A stretch of DNA of 64,000 nt from Synaphobranchus kaupii (Eukaryota > Chordata > Actinopteri > Anguilliformes > Synaphobranchidae): contig CM056391.1 of assembly GCA_029718625.1 (NCBI GenBank), forward strand, positions 596,162 to 660,161, written 5' to 3'. The notes under the pieces are model-generated. The model ran no database searches. It saw only the letters and a program-made list of their open reading frames with translations, and was not told where the DNA came from. How positions within the stretch are numbered: the stretch's first letter is position 1; each line of letters opens with the position of its first letter. Below are positions 31,293 through 44,300 of the stretch, in pieces. The position numbers and the translations under genes are program-made.

Positions 31293-34200
31293 CTGCAGGT
31301 AGACACACGTTAGCGAACGAGCACCTGGATCTACTCATAGAACACAGGCCCCAGACTGGGCTTCCACCTGCTCCCACTCAACTGCACTTACTATGGCGCA
31401 TTGATCTGGCTTCCGTAATTCTTTATGTTGGCTGCGGCGGTGATGCCACAGACGATGGCGGGTATTCCTCCACCAATCAAGTAGAACCTGCAGGAAGAGG
31501 CAGGGGGACACTGTTTAGCTCCTTTAGACTGTTCAGAGCCCTTCAGGAAACACACAGGAACCAAGCTTCTGACTCAGTCTGGTGACTATTGATTCACACA
31601 GGAACCAAGCTCCTGACTCAGTCTGGTGACTATTGATTCACACAGGAACCAAGCTCCTGACTCAGTCTGGTGACTATTGATTCACACAGGAACCAAGCTC
31701 CTGACTCAGTCTGGTGACTATTGATTCACACAGGAACCAAGCTCCTGACTCAGTCTGGTGACTATTGATTCACACAGGAACTAAGCTCCTGACTCAGTCT
31801 GGTGACTATTGATTCACAGATGCAGTCTCACCTCAGCATGGGCCTGGGTGGAGGCGGCGGCTCGTCCGGGTCCTCGTAGCGCTTGGCCTTGCGGGTCACC
31901 TGCTTGTAGATGTTGCGGGCGGTCACGCCCATCCAGAGACCCGTCGCCAGGGAGGAATGGTGCAGCAGAATCCCCACCTGAGCAGAAGCGGGCACAGGCT
32001 ATCACAACCACGGCAGCAGCATAGCACTATGTGTATGGAAGGGGCTGCAGGTTCAAATCCCAGGAGGGGGGCATTGCCAGTGTACTCTTGAGCTGAATTA
32101 CTTAACCAGGGGTGTATACTACTATGCAGGATTACTGAGTTAGCTGGATAACTGCACTGAGTAAATCCCAGAACCCTCCCAAATCTGGAACACGGACTGA
32201 AGTAAAAAGAGCTGTTCCGGGTTTTACTCAGTGCAGTTATCCAGCTAACTCAGTAATCCTGCATAGTAGTATACACCCCTGAATTGTTTCAGTGACATAT
32301 CCTGCTGTATAAATGGACTCCATATAAAGGTATGAGAGTTGATCAGTATAAGAGTGTCTGAAATGTACATATATAACACAACACAAGCGTTTGCCTGAAG
32401 TAAAGGAAACAAACTGGTGTTAAAGTGTTAAATGTTGGGTAAGTAATAGAGCATTGTGTGTACGTATCCGTAAAGCTGTTGATGGGTTCACAGTTTTTGC
32501 CCTAAAAGAGTACTAGACATGTCTGTGTTAAACAATGATTTAGAATAGCAGGTGAGGGCTGGCCGTTGGTGCCTGGGGTGTAAATTGTGTGACTGGGGAG
32601 AGGGGCAGAGTGGATAGGTCGTGCCCCCACTCCCCTGTCTGGACATCAAGGTGCCTTGGTATGTGACGTGCCTGGGCTGTGACTAATGAAGTGTGTTAAT
32701 GAACAAATCCATATGTTATTTGGGAACATTTAGAAGATAGGCCCTCACCAATGATGTAAACATATGCATCAAGCTCAAGGCCTCTGAAGGTATATAAGCT
32801 TGGCAAGATGACCAGTGCGTCGAAGGTTACTGCACCGCAATTGTGCTGTGTCTTGGTGATCTTCCCGCTGGCCGGTGTGATTTGCAATAAACTTTTACTT
32901 ATACTCTAGTAAAGTGTTTGTTGTGTGAGTGAGTTCCTGCATTGTCCTGACTTGGATTATTTGGAAAGAAGCCGGTTCCTAACACTGTGAGAGTTGTTGT
33001 TTGGCGGGGTAAGGTAACAGGGGACACTCACCGCCTGGCACACGTGGGCGTGGCGCGTCTGGGCGACGCCCCCTACGAACGCCACACAGGTGAGGAACAC
33101 GTGGAGGCACAGGTTCACCAGCATGTGGCGGCTCTTTGAGCTGATCACGATGGACCTGCCGGAACACAATTACAATTCAACTATTTTTTTATTTTTTAAA
33201 TTTTGTTTCTGATTTTTTCCCCCCATTTTCTCCCAATTTAGTAGCCAATTGAACCCCTATTCTATTTCAATTCCCCCCGTGTAGCAACCGCTAGAGAATC
33301 ACCGCTACACAACCCCGTCAGCCGGCGATAGGAAGGGAGGGCGCCACGTCCTCTTCAGGGCGCAACTCCTCCGAGCTCCTGACCGTAATACAATTGAACT
33401 ATTTTATTTCCTGAAAACTATGCCACAATTTGAATAGTCCTTACAGTATATTAGACTGAATCTGCTGATTAAACTAATATAAAAATGGACAATTCTAGTT
33501 ATGTAAATGGCATAATTACATATTTGGACAGCCATTGAAGTATTAGGATGTGCTAAGCTACTATTTTATGAAAACTTCTTACATGCACCAACGAAGAAGA
33601 TGCACTGCAATTAAGGTGAAAGATATGCAGATATTTCGATAGGTGGGTGAGCTTAGACCCACCAGCAACAATGTCAGGGGAAATAATAATATATATACTA
33701 TACGAGGAAATTAAAGGTTACATTTTACTTAAAGGAGCTATATGTAACAAATTTACTGTACTAAATCATAAAATGACCATGATATGTCATCAGAGATTAA
33801 GGAAACATGCTAAGTCGAAATACTGGCTTCTCCGACAACAATGCTACAGCCAGTATGTTCTCCTTTGAAATTTCCATTCCGGGTCGGAACGTCCGTATTT
33901 GTTTTGGCCTGTGTGATTCACTATTCTCCGAGTTGATTCTGCCAACCAGATGTACTCCGGCACTCCGACAGCCGATTTACGAATGCCTAAGCTAAGTTCA
34001 ACATTGTTTCCATTTAGCTAGCTAGCTAAAGATTTAAATATATATATATATATATATGTATATAGTTACTCGCTAAACATACCACTAACGTTAGCTTATA
34101 TCTGTGTGACCGTAAACATAGCCAGCCATGCATCTAGCTAACATTGACAGAGTTATAAAAAATCCACATGAGCTGGTTTATAATTTGCAAACAATAAATA

Positions 34201-35342
34201 ATAAACAAATTGCAAACGTATACATTAGCTGATCAACTTACAGTGTAGGACTCGTCGTCGCTTGTCATTGTCAAAATACACTGCCCGGCCAAAAAAAAAG
34301 TCGCAGTTGCACCAGTCATGCATAGTGCCCACTGTACAAGCCTCTGGAGGCAGTGTTATGATCTGGGGTTGCTTCAATTGGTCAGTTCTAGGCTCAGCAA
34401 TGTTATACAGCAATAAAATGAAGTCAGCTGAGTACCTGAATGTACTGAATGACCAGGTTATCCCATCAATGGGCATATTCCAGGACGACAATGCCAAGAT
34501 TCATCGGGCTCAAATTGTGAAGGAGCGGTTCAGGGAGCATGAGGAATCATTTTCACACATGAATTGGCCACCAGAGTCCTGACCTTAACCCCATTGAAAG
34601 TCTTTGGGATGTGCTGGAGAAGACTTCACGGAGTGGTTCGACTCTCCCGTCGTCAATACAAGATCTCGCCCAAAAATTAATGCAAGTCTGGACGGAAATA
34701 AATGTTGTGACGTTGCATAAGGCTGTCGAAACAATGCTACGACGAATGCGCGCCGTAATCAAAGCTAAAGGCGGTCCAACTAAATATTAGTGTGTGACTT
34801 TTTTTTTGGCCGGGCAGTGTAGAATAAGCTTGTCTCAAAATATAATGTTGCGCTCGGCTTGTCTTGCGCTCGTGTTCGTTCAGTGTCTCGACTCTCTCCA
34901 ATATTGTGAATTTGGATTGCAGTACCTATTTTAAACGCTCGGTGTCAATGTTACATATAGCTCCTTTAAAGAATGAATTTTTCACCAGAAACCATGTATT
35001 TGTAATTTTATATAAGGCAGTCATTCGCAATTTATGAAGTATGTATAACTGAACCATACTAAAAAGCACTACTGTTTCAATGTAAATACCCCCACGTCTG
35101 ATCTGAGGGAACAGGTACAATATGACAGTGGTAAAACCAGCCCATCCCAGTCTATACCAGCCCATCCCAGTCTATACCAGCCTATACCAGCCCAGTCCAG
35201 GCTGCAGGACTCACTTGCGGTGGGAGATATAGAGGAACATGAGGGAGAGCAGGCAGAGTAGCAGGATGATGGAGGAGCTGTAGATCACTGGGTGGAGCAG
35301 GTCTGTGCCAGAGGAAGAGCCCTTTACCTCACTTACATCCTG

Positions 35343-35373
<31 letters not shown>

Positions 35374-38300
35374 AGAGAGGGGGAGAGAGGGACACACACA
35401 TCAACGTGGGCCTCAGGCGTACAGCTACAGAACTGATAGACTACATCAGTGTTCATTTATGGAGAAATAATATTTCTGTAGTATTATTAATATTAATAAT
35501 GTAGTGTACAGGTATGATGATACTGTGGACCTGTTCAGGTGTACTGATATTTGTAGCTATTTTCACCAAGATTTTGAACAAACATTAATTCTAACTGGAT
35601 TACTGTTACAACCCCATACAGTTCTGTTACCAAGTATTTAGTGTAATTACTAAGGGAATGATATAGTCATTAAAATGCACTAATGTAGTGTTGGGTTTGG
35701 TGTGTAGCAGGAGTAATGATAGTCATTAAAATGCACTAATGTAGTGTTGGGTTTGGTGTGTAGCAGGTGTAATGATACAGTAATTAAAATGCACTAATGT
35801 AGTGTTGGGTTCGGTGTGTAGCGGGTGTAATGATATAGTAATTAAAATGCACTAATGTAGTGTTGGGTTCGGTGTGTAGCGGTAGATCTCACCGTTAGCA
35901 GGGCGTAGCCAGTGAGCGCTGTGCAGGAGAGGGACATGAAGTCGCCCTTGGAGGAGAGGACCCTGCAGCCGTCCGTTACCCACCGGCCCCGCCCCCCCAG
36001 TGACCCTGAGTCCCAGCTGCCCCCCACTGCATCCTTGTCGCCAGGCAACCGCCGGAGTGTGACGTTCACTAGCTCATGCAGGCTCTGCAGGGCGTGGCCG
36101 TCTGCTTGGGAAGGGGAAGGTACCTCAGAAAAACAAAACTCATGCCTCCTTAATCTCCTGACCCCAATAGCACTCTAAAACTCACCCCCTTAATCTCCTG
36201 ACCGCAATAGCACTCTAAAACTCACCCCCTTAATCTCCTGACCCCAATAGCACTCTAAAACTCACACCCCCTTAATCTCCTGACCCCAATAGCACTCTAA
36301 AACTCACACCCCCTTAATCTCCTGACCCCAATAGCACTCTAAAACTCACCCCCTTAATCTCCTGACCCCAATAGCACTCTAAAACTCACACCCCCTTAAT
36401 CTCCTGACCCCAATAGCACTCTAAAACTCACCCCCTTAATCTCCTGACCCCAATAGCACTCTAAAACTCACGCCCCCTTAATCTCCTGACCCCAATAGCA
36501 CTCTAAAACTCACACCCCCTTAATCTCCTGACCGCAATAGCACTCTAAAACTCACCCCCTTAATCTCCTGACCCCAATAGCACTCTAAAACTCACACCCC
36601 CTTAATCTCCTGACCCCAATAGCACTCTAAAACTCACACCCCCTTAATCTCCTGACCCCAATAGCACTCTAAAACTCACCCCCTTAATCTCCTGACCCCA
36701 ATAGCACTCTAAAACTCACACCCCCTTAATCTCCTGACCCCAATAGCACTCTAAAACTCACCCCCTTAATCTCCTGACCCCAATAGCACTCTAAAACTCA
36801 CCCCCTTAATCTCCTGACCCCAATAGCACTCTAAAACTCACCCCCCTTAATCTCCTGACCCCAATAGCACTCTAAAACTCACGCCCCCTTAATCTCCTGA
36901 CCCCAATAGCACTCTAAAACTCACACCACCTTAATCTCCTGACCCCAATAGCACTCTAAAACTCACACCCCCTTAATCTCCTGACCCCAATAGCACTCTA
37001 AAACTCACCCCCTTAATCTCCTGACCCCAATAGCACTCTAAAACTCACACCCCCTTAATCTCCTGACCCCAATAGCACTCTACAACTCACACCCCCTTAA
37101 TCTCCTGACCCCAATAGCACTCTAAAACTCACCCCCTTAATCTCCTGACCCCAATAGCACTCTAAAACTCACCCCCTTAATCTCCTGACCCCAATAGCAC
37201 TCTAAAACTCACACCCCCTTAATCTCCTGACCCCAATAGCACTCTAAAACTCACCCCCTTAATCTCCTGACCCCAATAGCACTCTAAAACTCACACCCCC
37301 TTAATCTCCTGACCCCAATAGCACTCTAAAACTCACACCCCCTTAATCTCCTGACCCCAATAGCACTCTAAAACTCACCCCCTTAATCTCCTGACCCCAA
37401 TAGCACTCTAAAACTCACCCCCTTAATCTCCTGACCCCAATAGCACTCTAGAACTCACACCCCCTTAATCTCCTGACCCCAATAGCACCCTAATACTCAC
37501 ACCCCCTTAATCTCCTGACCCCAATAGCACTCTAAAACTCACCCCCTTAATCTCCTGACCCCAATAGCACTCTAAAACTCACACCCCCTTAATCTCCTGA
37601 CCCCAATAGCACTCTAAAACTCACGCCCCCTTAATCTCCTGACCCTAATACTCACACCCCCTTAATCTCCTGACCCCAATAGCACTCTAAAACTCACGCC
37701 CCCTTAATCTCCTGACCCCAATAGCACTCTAAAACTCACACCCCCTTAATCTCCTGACCCCAATAGCACTCTAAAACTCACGCCCCCTTAATCTCCTGAC
37801 CCCAATAGCACTCTAAAACTCACACCCCCTTAATCTCCTGACCCCAATAGCACTCTAAAACTCACCCCCTTAATCTCCTGACCCCAATAGCACTCTAAAA
37901 CTCACCCCCTTAATCTCCTGACCCCAATAGCACTCTAAAACTCACACCCCCTTAATCTCCTGACCCCAATAGCACTCTAAAACTCACACCCCCTTAATCT
38001 CCTGACCCCAATAGCACTCTAAAACTCACACCCCCTTAATCTCCTGACCCCAATAGCACTCTAAAACTCACACCCCCTTAATCTCCTGACCCCAATAGCA
38101 CTCTAAAACTCACCCCCTTAATCTCCTGACCCCAATAGCACTCTAAAACTCACACCCCCTTAATCTCCTGACCCCAATAGCACTCTAAAACTCACACCCC
38201 CTTAATCTCCTGACCCCAATAGCACTCTAAAACTCACACCCCCTTAATCTCCTGACCCCAATAGCACTCTAAAACTCACACCCCCTTAATCTCCTGACCC

Positions 38301-41300
38301 CAATAGCACTCTAAAACTCACACCCCCTTAATCTCCTGACCCCAATAGCACTCTAAAACTCACACCCCCTTAATCTCCTGACCCCAATAGCACTCTAAAA
38401 CTCACCCCCTTAATCTCCTGACCCCAATAGCACTCTAAAACTCACACCCCCTTAATCTCCTGACCCCAATAGCACTCTAAAACTCACACCCCCTTAATCT
38501 CCTGACCCCAATAGCACTCTAAAACTCACCCCCTTAATCTCCTGACCCCAATAGCACTCTAAAACTCACACCCCCTTAATCTCCTGACCCCAATAGCACT
38601 CTAAAACTCACGCCCCCTTAATCTCCTGACCCTAATACTCACACCCCCTTAATCTCCTGACCCCAATAGCACTCTAAAACTCACGCCCCCTTAATCTCCT
38701 GACCCCAATAGCACTCTAAAACTCACCCCCTTAATCTCCTGACCCCAATAGCACTCTAATACTCACACCCCCTTAATCTCCTGACCCCATTAGCACTCTA
38801 AAACTCACACCCCCTTAATCTCCTGACCCCAATAGCACTCTAAAACTCACACCCCCTTAATCTCCTGACCCCAATAGCACTCTAAAACTCACCCCCTTAA
38901 TCTCCTGACCCCAATAGCACTCTAAAACTCACCCCCTTAATCTCCTGACCCCAATAGCACTCTAAAACTCACCCCCTTAATCTCCTGACCCCAATAGCAC
39001 TCTAAAACTCACCCCCTTAATCTCCTGACCCCAATAGCACTCTAAAACTCACCCCCTTAATCTCCTGACCCCAATAGCACTCTAAAACTCACCCCCTTAA
39101 TCTCCTGACCCCAATAGCACTCTAAAACTCACCCCCTTAATCTCCTGACCCCAATAGCACTCTAAAACTCACACCCCCTTAATCTCCTGACCCCAATAGC
39201 ACTCTAAAACTCACACCCCCTTAATCTCCTGACCCCAATAGCACTCTAAAACTCACCCCCTTAATCTCCTGACCCCAATAGCACTCTAAAACTCACACCC
39301 TTAATCTCCTGACCCCAATAGCACTCTAAAACTCACACCCTTAATCTCCTGACCCCAATAGCACTCTAAAACTCACGCCCCGCTTGCTTATTTGTGCATT
39401 GTTCTCCTGCTACGCAGTCAGACAGTCATTATAATAAATTGTTCATCAAGTAAGGAAATAGAGGAGAGACTGTGTGGTGCAGTCTGTAGGGTGCCATGGA
39501 AGGCTCTGCGCTGTGAGCCCGTCTCTATATCAGAAAAAACAAAACCTCAAACCTCCTTCTCCCAACAGTGTTCTAAAACACTCACTATGAGTGACAATGT
39601 TGATGTGTTCATTTCCAAACTGTCCTCAAGCCCCCCTCAGAACATCAGCTCCCCCGGTCCCGGTCCAGTCCCGGTCCTATACCCACCGATGTTGACCAGA
39701 ATGACCGGGGCGGAGACGGTCCTCCCTTTGCCCTGGTTAGCCAGTGGGCTGGAGGTCTCAGCCCGGGGAAAGAGCTTCCCATTCCTGAACCCTAAAAACA
39801 GCAGCCTGTAGAGAGGGTCCTGGGACTGGCCCGACCCGGACCGCTCAGAGAGAAGAGACGGGGGCAGCTGTATCCAGGCCTCCACGACGGCGTTCTGATC
39901 GGAGTACAACAACCTGCACGTTACTGGGACAACCACCGCTTTCAACCCTCACGTAATTATCGTTTAATACTTTTAAATTTGTCACTGACATCTAAGGGCA
40001 AGGCCCACAGCACCACACAGTTAGGTCAGAATTTAAGCCTGAAAATCGGGTACGTAATCACACTGGTCCCAGATTCTCTAGACAAACCAGATACTCAACC
40101 CTTGCATTTTTCCTGTCCTGTGCTTCTTTGTTACAAGAGGTTTGGACTGGCAACAGAAATTTCCGGTGTTGTATTACAGTACATAATGCCACAGCGGCCT
40201 TATTGAAAGTTAATGTATCTGGAGTAGAGTATCTGGTGGGTGTATAGAGCATCTGCAGCAGGGGGTAGACTCACCCTGAGTGACAGGGTGGGCGAGGCGC
40301 TGGTGACGTTGCACTTGAAGCTCAGCCGCCGGTCCTGGCCTGCGTGCGGGACTCGAGCGGCGGGCTTGCGGGTGACCCAGAGGTCGGCCGGAACCTTCCG
40401 GAACAGCGTGCAGGTCATACCGCTAAAGCCGCGGGCTCTGAGGGCATGAGCTTCCAGGGCGATGTTGTAGGAGCTCTGGAAAACCACAAAACCCATAATT
40501 CCTTCAGCAAGTGCTGGGTAATAATGAACTGCATATCCATTTTTAAATATATCCAAAAACAGCCAAAGGTAAGGCCAAGATTTATGGGTTAAAATGTTTT
40601 GTCTCAGACTGTATATGAATAATGAGCTACAATCAAAAACAAGTGTGTTCAAGCTTTCCCTAAAAAGTGTCAATAACGGAGTTGCATGTTTGTCAGTCAT
40701 TTTCCAACTCAAAATAGCACAGTGGGCACATGAGAACAAAATGAGACTGAACACCCATTTCTCAACACCAGCGTGACTGAAGAAAAGTTTGGCTTGTCAG
40801 TGTGTGTTTAAATGAGCATGGGTCCTGTTGTGTGACGTGTGCTGTATTGACTCACAGCGGAGTATCCCGCCGTCCCGCCATCGAGCTGACTGCTCCCCGT
40901 CCTCAGCAGGCTGGCCACCACGCGGGAGCAGGCCGAGGCCTCCTGCTCCGCCATCGCCAGCACCTCCTCCTCCGCCAGCATCAGGTTACTGCAGAGCTCC
41001 AATATTACGCCTCCTAGCTACAGCATAGAGACGCACACATAAACACACACATATAAACACACAATCCTACACCAGCATCAGGTTACTGCAGAGATATAAC
41101 GCCCCCTAGCGGTAGCACTGAGACTCGCATATAAACACACGACACCAGCATCAGGTTTGTGCAGAGATTTACCATCACCCCCAAACATAAATGATTCATT
41201 AAATAATTAAGAGCAGAAGTTTGTGTGGAATGCAGAAATGGACCCCCACCCCTCTCCCCAAACCTACCTCCCTGTACCTCTCCACAAACGCCCCCAGCTT

Positions 41301-44300
41301 CTCCACCATCTGCACCACGTACACCACGTCCATCTTATCGGAGAAAATGGCGGCCTCGGTGGTGTAGGCCAGGAGCTGCCTCGCCATAGCAACCGCGTTG
41401 GTCAGGTTTAGGGGCATCTGGGACAGAGGGATTCACCTTTCATTAATTTAGATTACTGTCCTCTGGGGAGGACATGTGCATAATGAGGAGAGAGAAAGGG
41501 GGGTGAGGAGAGAGAGAGGGAGAGGGACAGGGAGAGGGAGAGAGAGAGTGTTAGGGGTGAAAGAGGGAGGAAGAGTGGGAAATGAAGAGAGGATGTCATT
41601 AAGGGGTGAGGAAAGGGAGAGAGAGAGAGAAAGAGAGACAGAGCGAGAAAAAGAGATATAGAAAGCGATAGATAGAGAGAGAGGACATGAGGAGAAGAAC
41701 AGGGGGATGAGGAGAAGAAGGAGAGAGAGTGCAGAGACTGGAAGCAGAGACCATGTTGATGATGTGCAAAACTCGGGTGATGTCATTCTGGTAGTGGCAC
41801 TGGGAGTAATCTTCCTGAGCCCAGAGCCCCGCCCGCTCACACCTACGCCAGGCCCGCCGCTCCTCCCCCCTGGAGCCTGAGGACAGCGCCGCCCCAGTGG
41901 CTTGGAGGTTGCATTGCAGGTAGGCCGTAATGCCAGCCAACGTGCGGGGCCACCTGCCACAGACAGACAGACGGAGAGGCACATCATATCAAGTATGAAG
42001 CATGAGATCTAAACAGAATCCAGAAGAAAGAGCTGTAACTGTAGTTTGGATCATAGCCGAGCAAGGTATTGTGGGAAGTGAAGTCCCACAAGGATCGACA
42101 GTATATTGGGTGATTTTCCTGATTTACATAAATTATTTTGATAAGGATGTCAAGTAGAAAATTTGCAGATGACTAAAAACCTGGGGATTTGACAAACAGC
42201 TCAGAACGTAAGCTAGCACAAGATTTCACCAGAAATCAGACAGACCAATCCATTTTTACCAAGCGTGCATATGCATTTGCCACTTAATAATATATGATCA
42301 AATAAATGTTTGGGCTCTTAATTATTTAAGTATCCCAATCATTTATATGTTATAAAATTTTTGAGCTACAACTACGAACTGTACATGCATGCTGGGTGAA
42401 AACATTTTACCGTGGTAAACTGATATAGGAGTGAATCAGCGCTGGCGTATACAGTTGTTTATTAAATTAAGCCAGAACAACCAGTTGGATCAAAAACTGG
42501 GACACGCACCAGCCCTCCAGGAATGGAGTTACCCTGTGTTACAGACTGGGGCCGTGTACAAATCAGCACTCTTCCACACTGTTGAGTAGCCTTGGTGAGT
42601 AGATAAATTGCAGTATACTTCAAACACCCGGATGACACACTTACTTCCGGGGTTTCGCTGAGTACATTCGGGAGCACACTTTTCAAGAAGCACACGAACA
42701 TTTCGGTTACATAAATATGACGTGAGGCTTCATTTTTTTTTAAATGAGGCGCAGCTTCGCTGACGTTTTTCCTTCAAATACAACAAAAACAACACGTGAC
42801 ATGGCAGTGCAAGAGTGGGGCGCAGGGTTGCCAGATCTTGTAAGACTTTCCAGCCAAATGGCGACTCAAAACTAGCCCAAATTATAGGCTATTTTTAACC
42901 GAAACCAACGTATTTTAAATAGAAATCATCATGTTTTTACTTTTTAAAATAAGTGCGTGCTTTGTAACTTTTCATTTTTACCCGTGACTGCACTTTGAAA
43001 GTATCCTAATTTAGCTGTAAAACCGCGGACATGGCAACACTGGTGGGACGTCTTATCACCTGCTTACGACACTTCCACAGTGCAGTTGGAAAATAGTATG
43101 ACAGATATTTTTTGCGGACTGCTAAACAGTGCATATTAAACAGCACACTTCTGCCAGTGCACTGTACGCAGGAGACAGGGTGCAGTAGATAGGGCTCTGA
43201 TTTGGACACAGCCTGGTACACTGTTTATTACAGTGTGCAGTGAGTGCTGGCCGCCACTAGAGGTCAGTATTGAGCTGAGTAATTCTCTCAGAGACTGCTG
43301 AAGCTGGTAGGGAACACCAGTTCTGAATGTGTCCTTTCATTTGCTCTGTGTAACAGACAGCTGAGGGCCCTACAAGGCCCCGCCAGGGCCCTACAAGGTC
43401 CCACCAGGGCCCTACAAGTCCCCATCAGGACTCTACCCACCAGTGCATGGTGTTCCAAACGGACCATCTGTTTCTCTTAAACTCCACCTCCATGGCAAGA
43501 GAGAAACTCTTTCAACCACTACAAAGTTGAATGGGGGGGGGGGGGCTCAGTGAAAAATTGTCCCTTAGATGTCAGTGACAAATTTAAAAGTATTAAACGA
43601 TAATTACGTGAGGGTTGAAAGCGGTGGTTGTCCCACACAGGTGGTAGTGAAAGGAGATTAAGTGACTGCCAATAATTTATATTCTAAACCGCTGCATCTC
43701 ACAGTCCACTCCCAACATCCAGGATATTCAAAGGGAAACTTCTACGGAGTATAAAGTCCAGAGGATACATGGCTTTTCAACCACATCTTAAGGCATTTGA
43801 ATATATTTTTAATGTATGGCTGTATACAACGTATGGAGGATTTCTGGGTTATTACAGGTATATTTTTTGGACAGACATTTTGAGGCATATCTCAAATTCT
43901 GTTGCTAAAAAAACAGACACTTCACTCGCCTGTGATCGAGGACTTTTGAAAAGTGGAATTAATATAGACAGAGTGTTATCCAATCAGATAGCATTATCTA
44001 CACACTGATATGACGGGGTCTGGCAGTGAGTGACACACACCAGTGATTCAGCAAGAAAGATGGTTGCTTTTTACTTGCTTTATAGTTTTTTTAATATTAT
44101 TATTTCCCTGGCTTTTCTAGGGCAGTGGGATATTTGTCCACATTCTAAGGCTTTTCCATGACTTTCCTTGACAGGAATACTTTTGGTTGCAACAAGTTAC
44201 CTTTTCAGTTTTCTGACTACGCTGGTTAACTCCTGTACTTCAGTAGAGCAAAATCTTTAGGACACACTTGCAGTCTGCACCTGGAGCTGGTGCTTATACT

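Noticed and set aside
34262..34582. Functional Tc1 transposase gene
   Set aside because: Only the central DDE part is present; the N-terminal half is deleted and the frame is broken before the LNPIE box.
36138..39380. CRISPR-like regular array
   Set aside because: Units are contiguous tandem repeats without unique spacers, in a vertebrate intron; not CRISPR. The same holds for 47970-51006.
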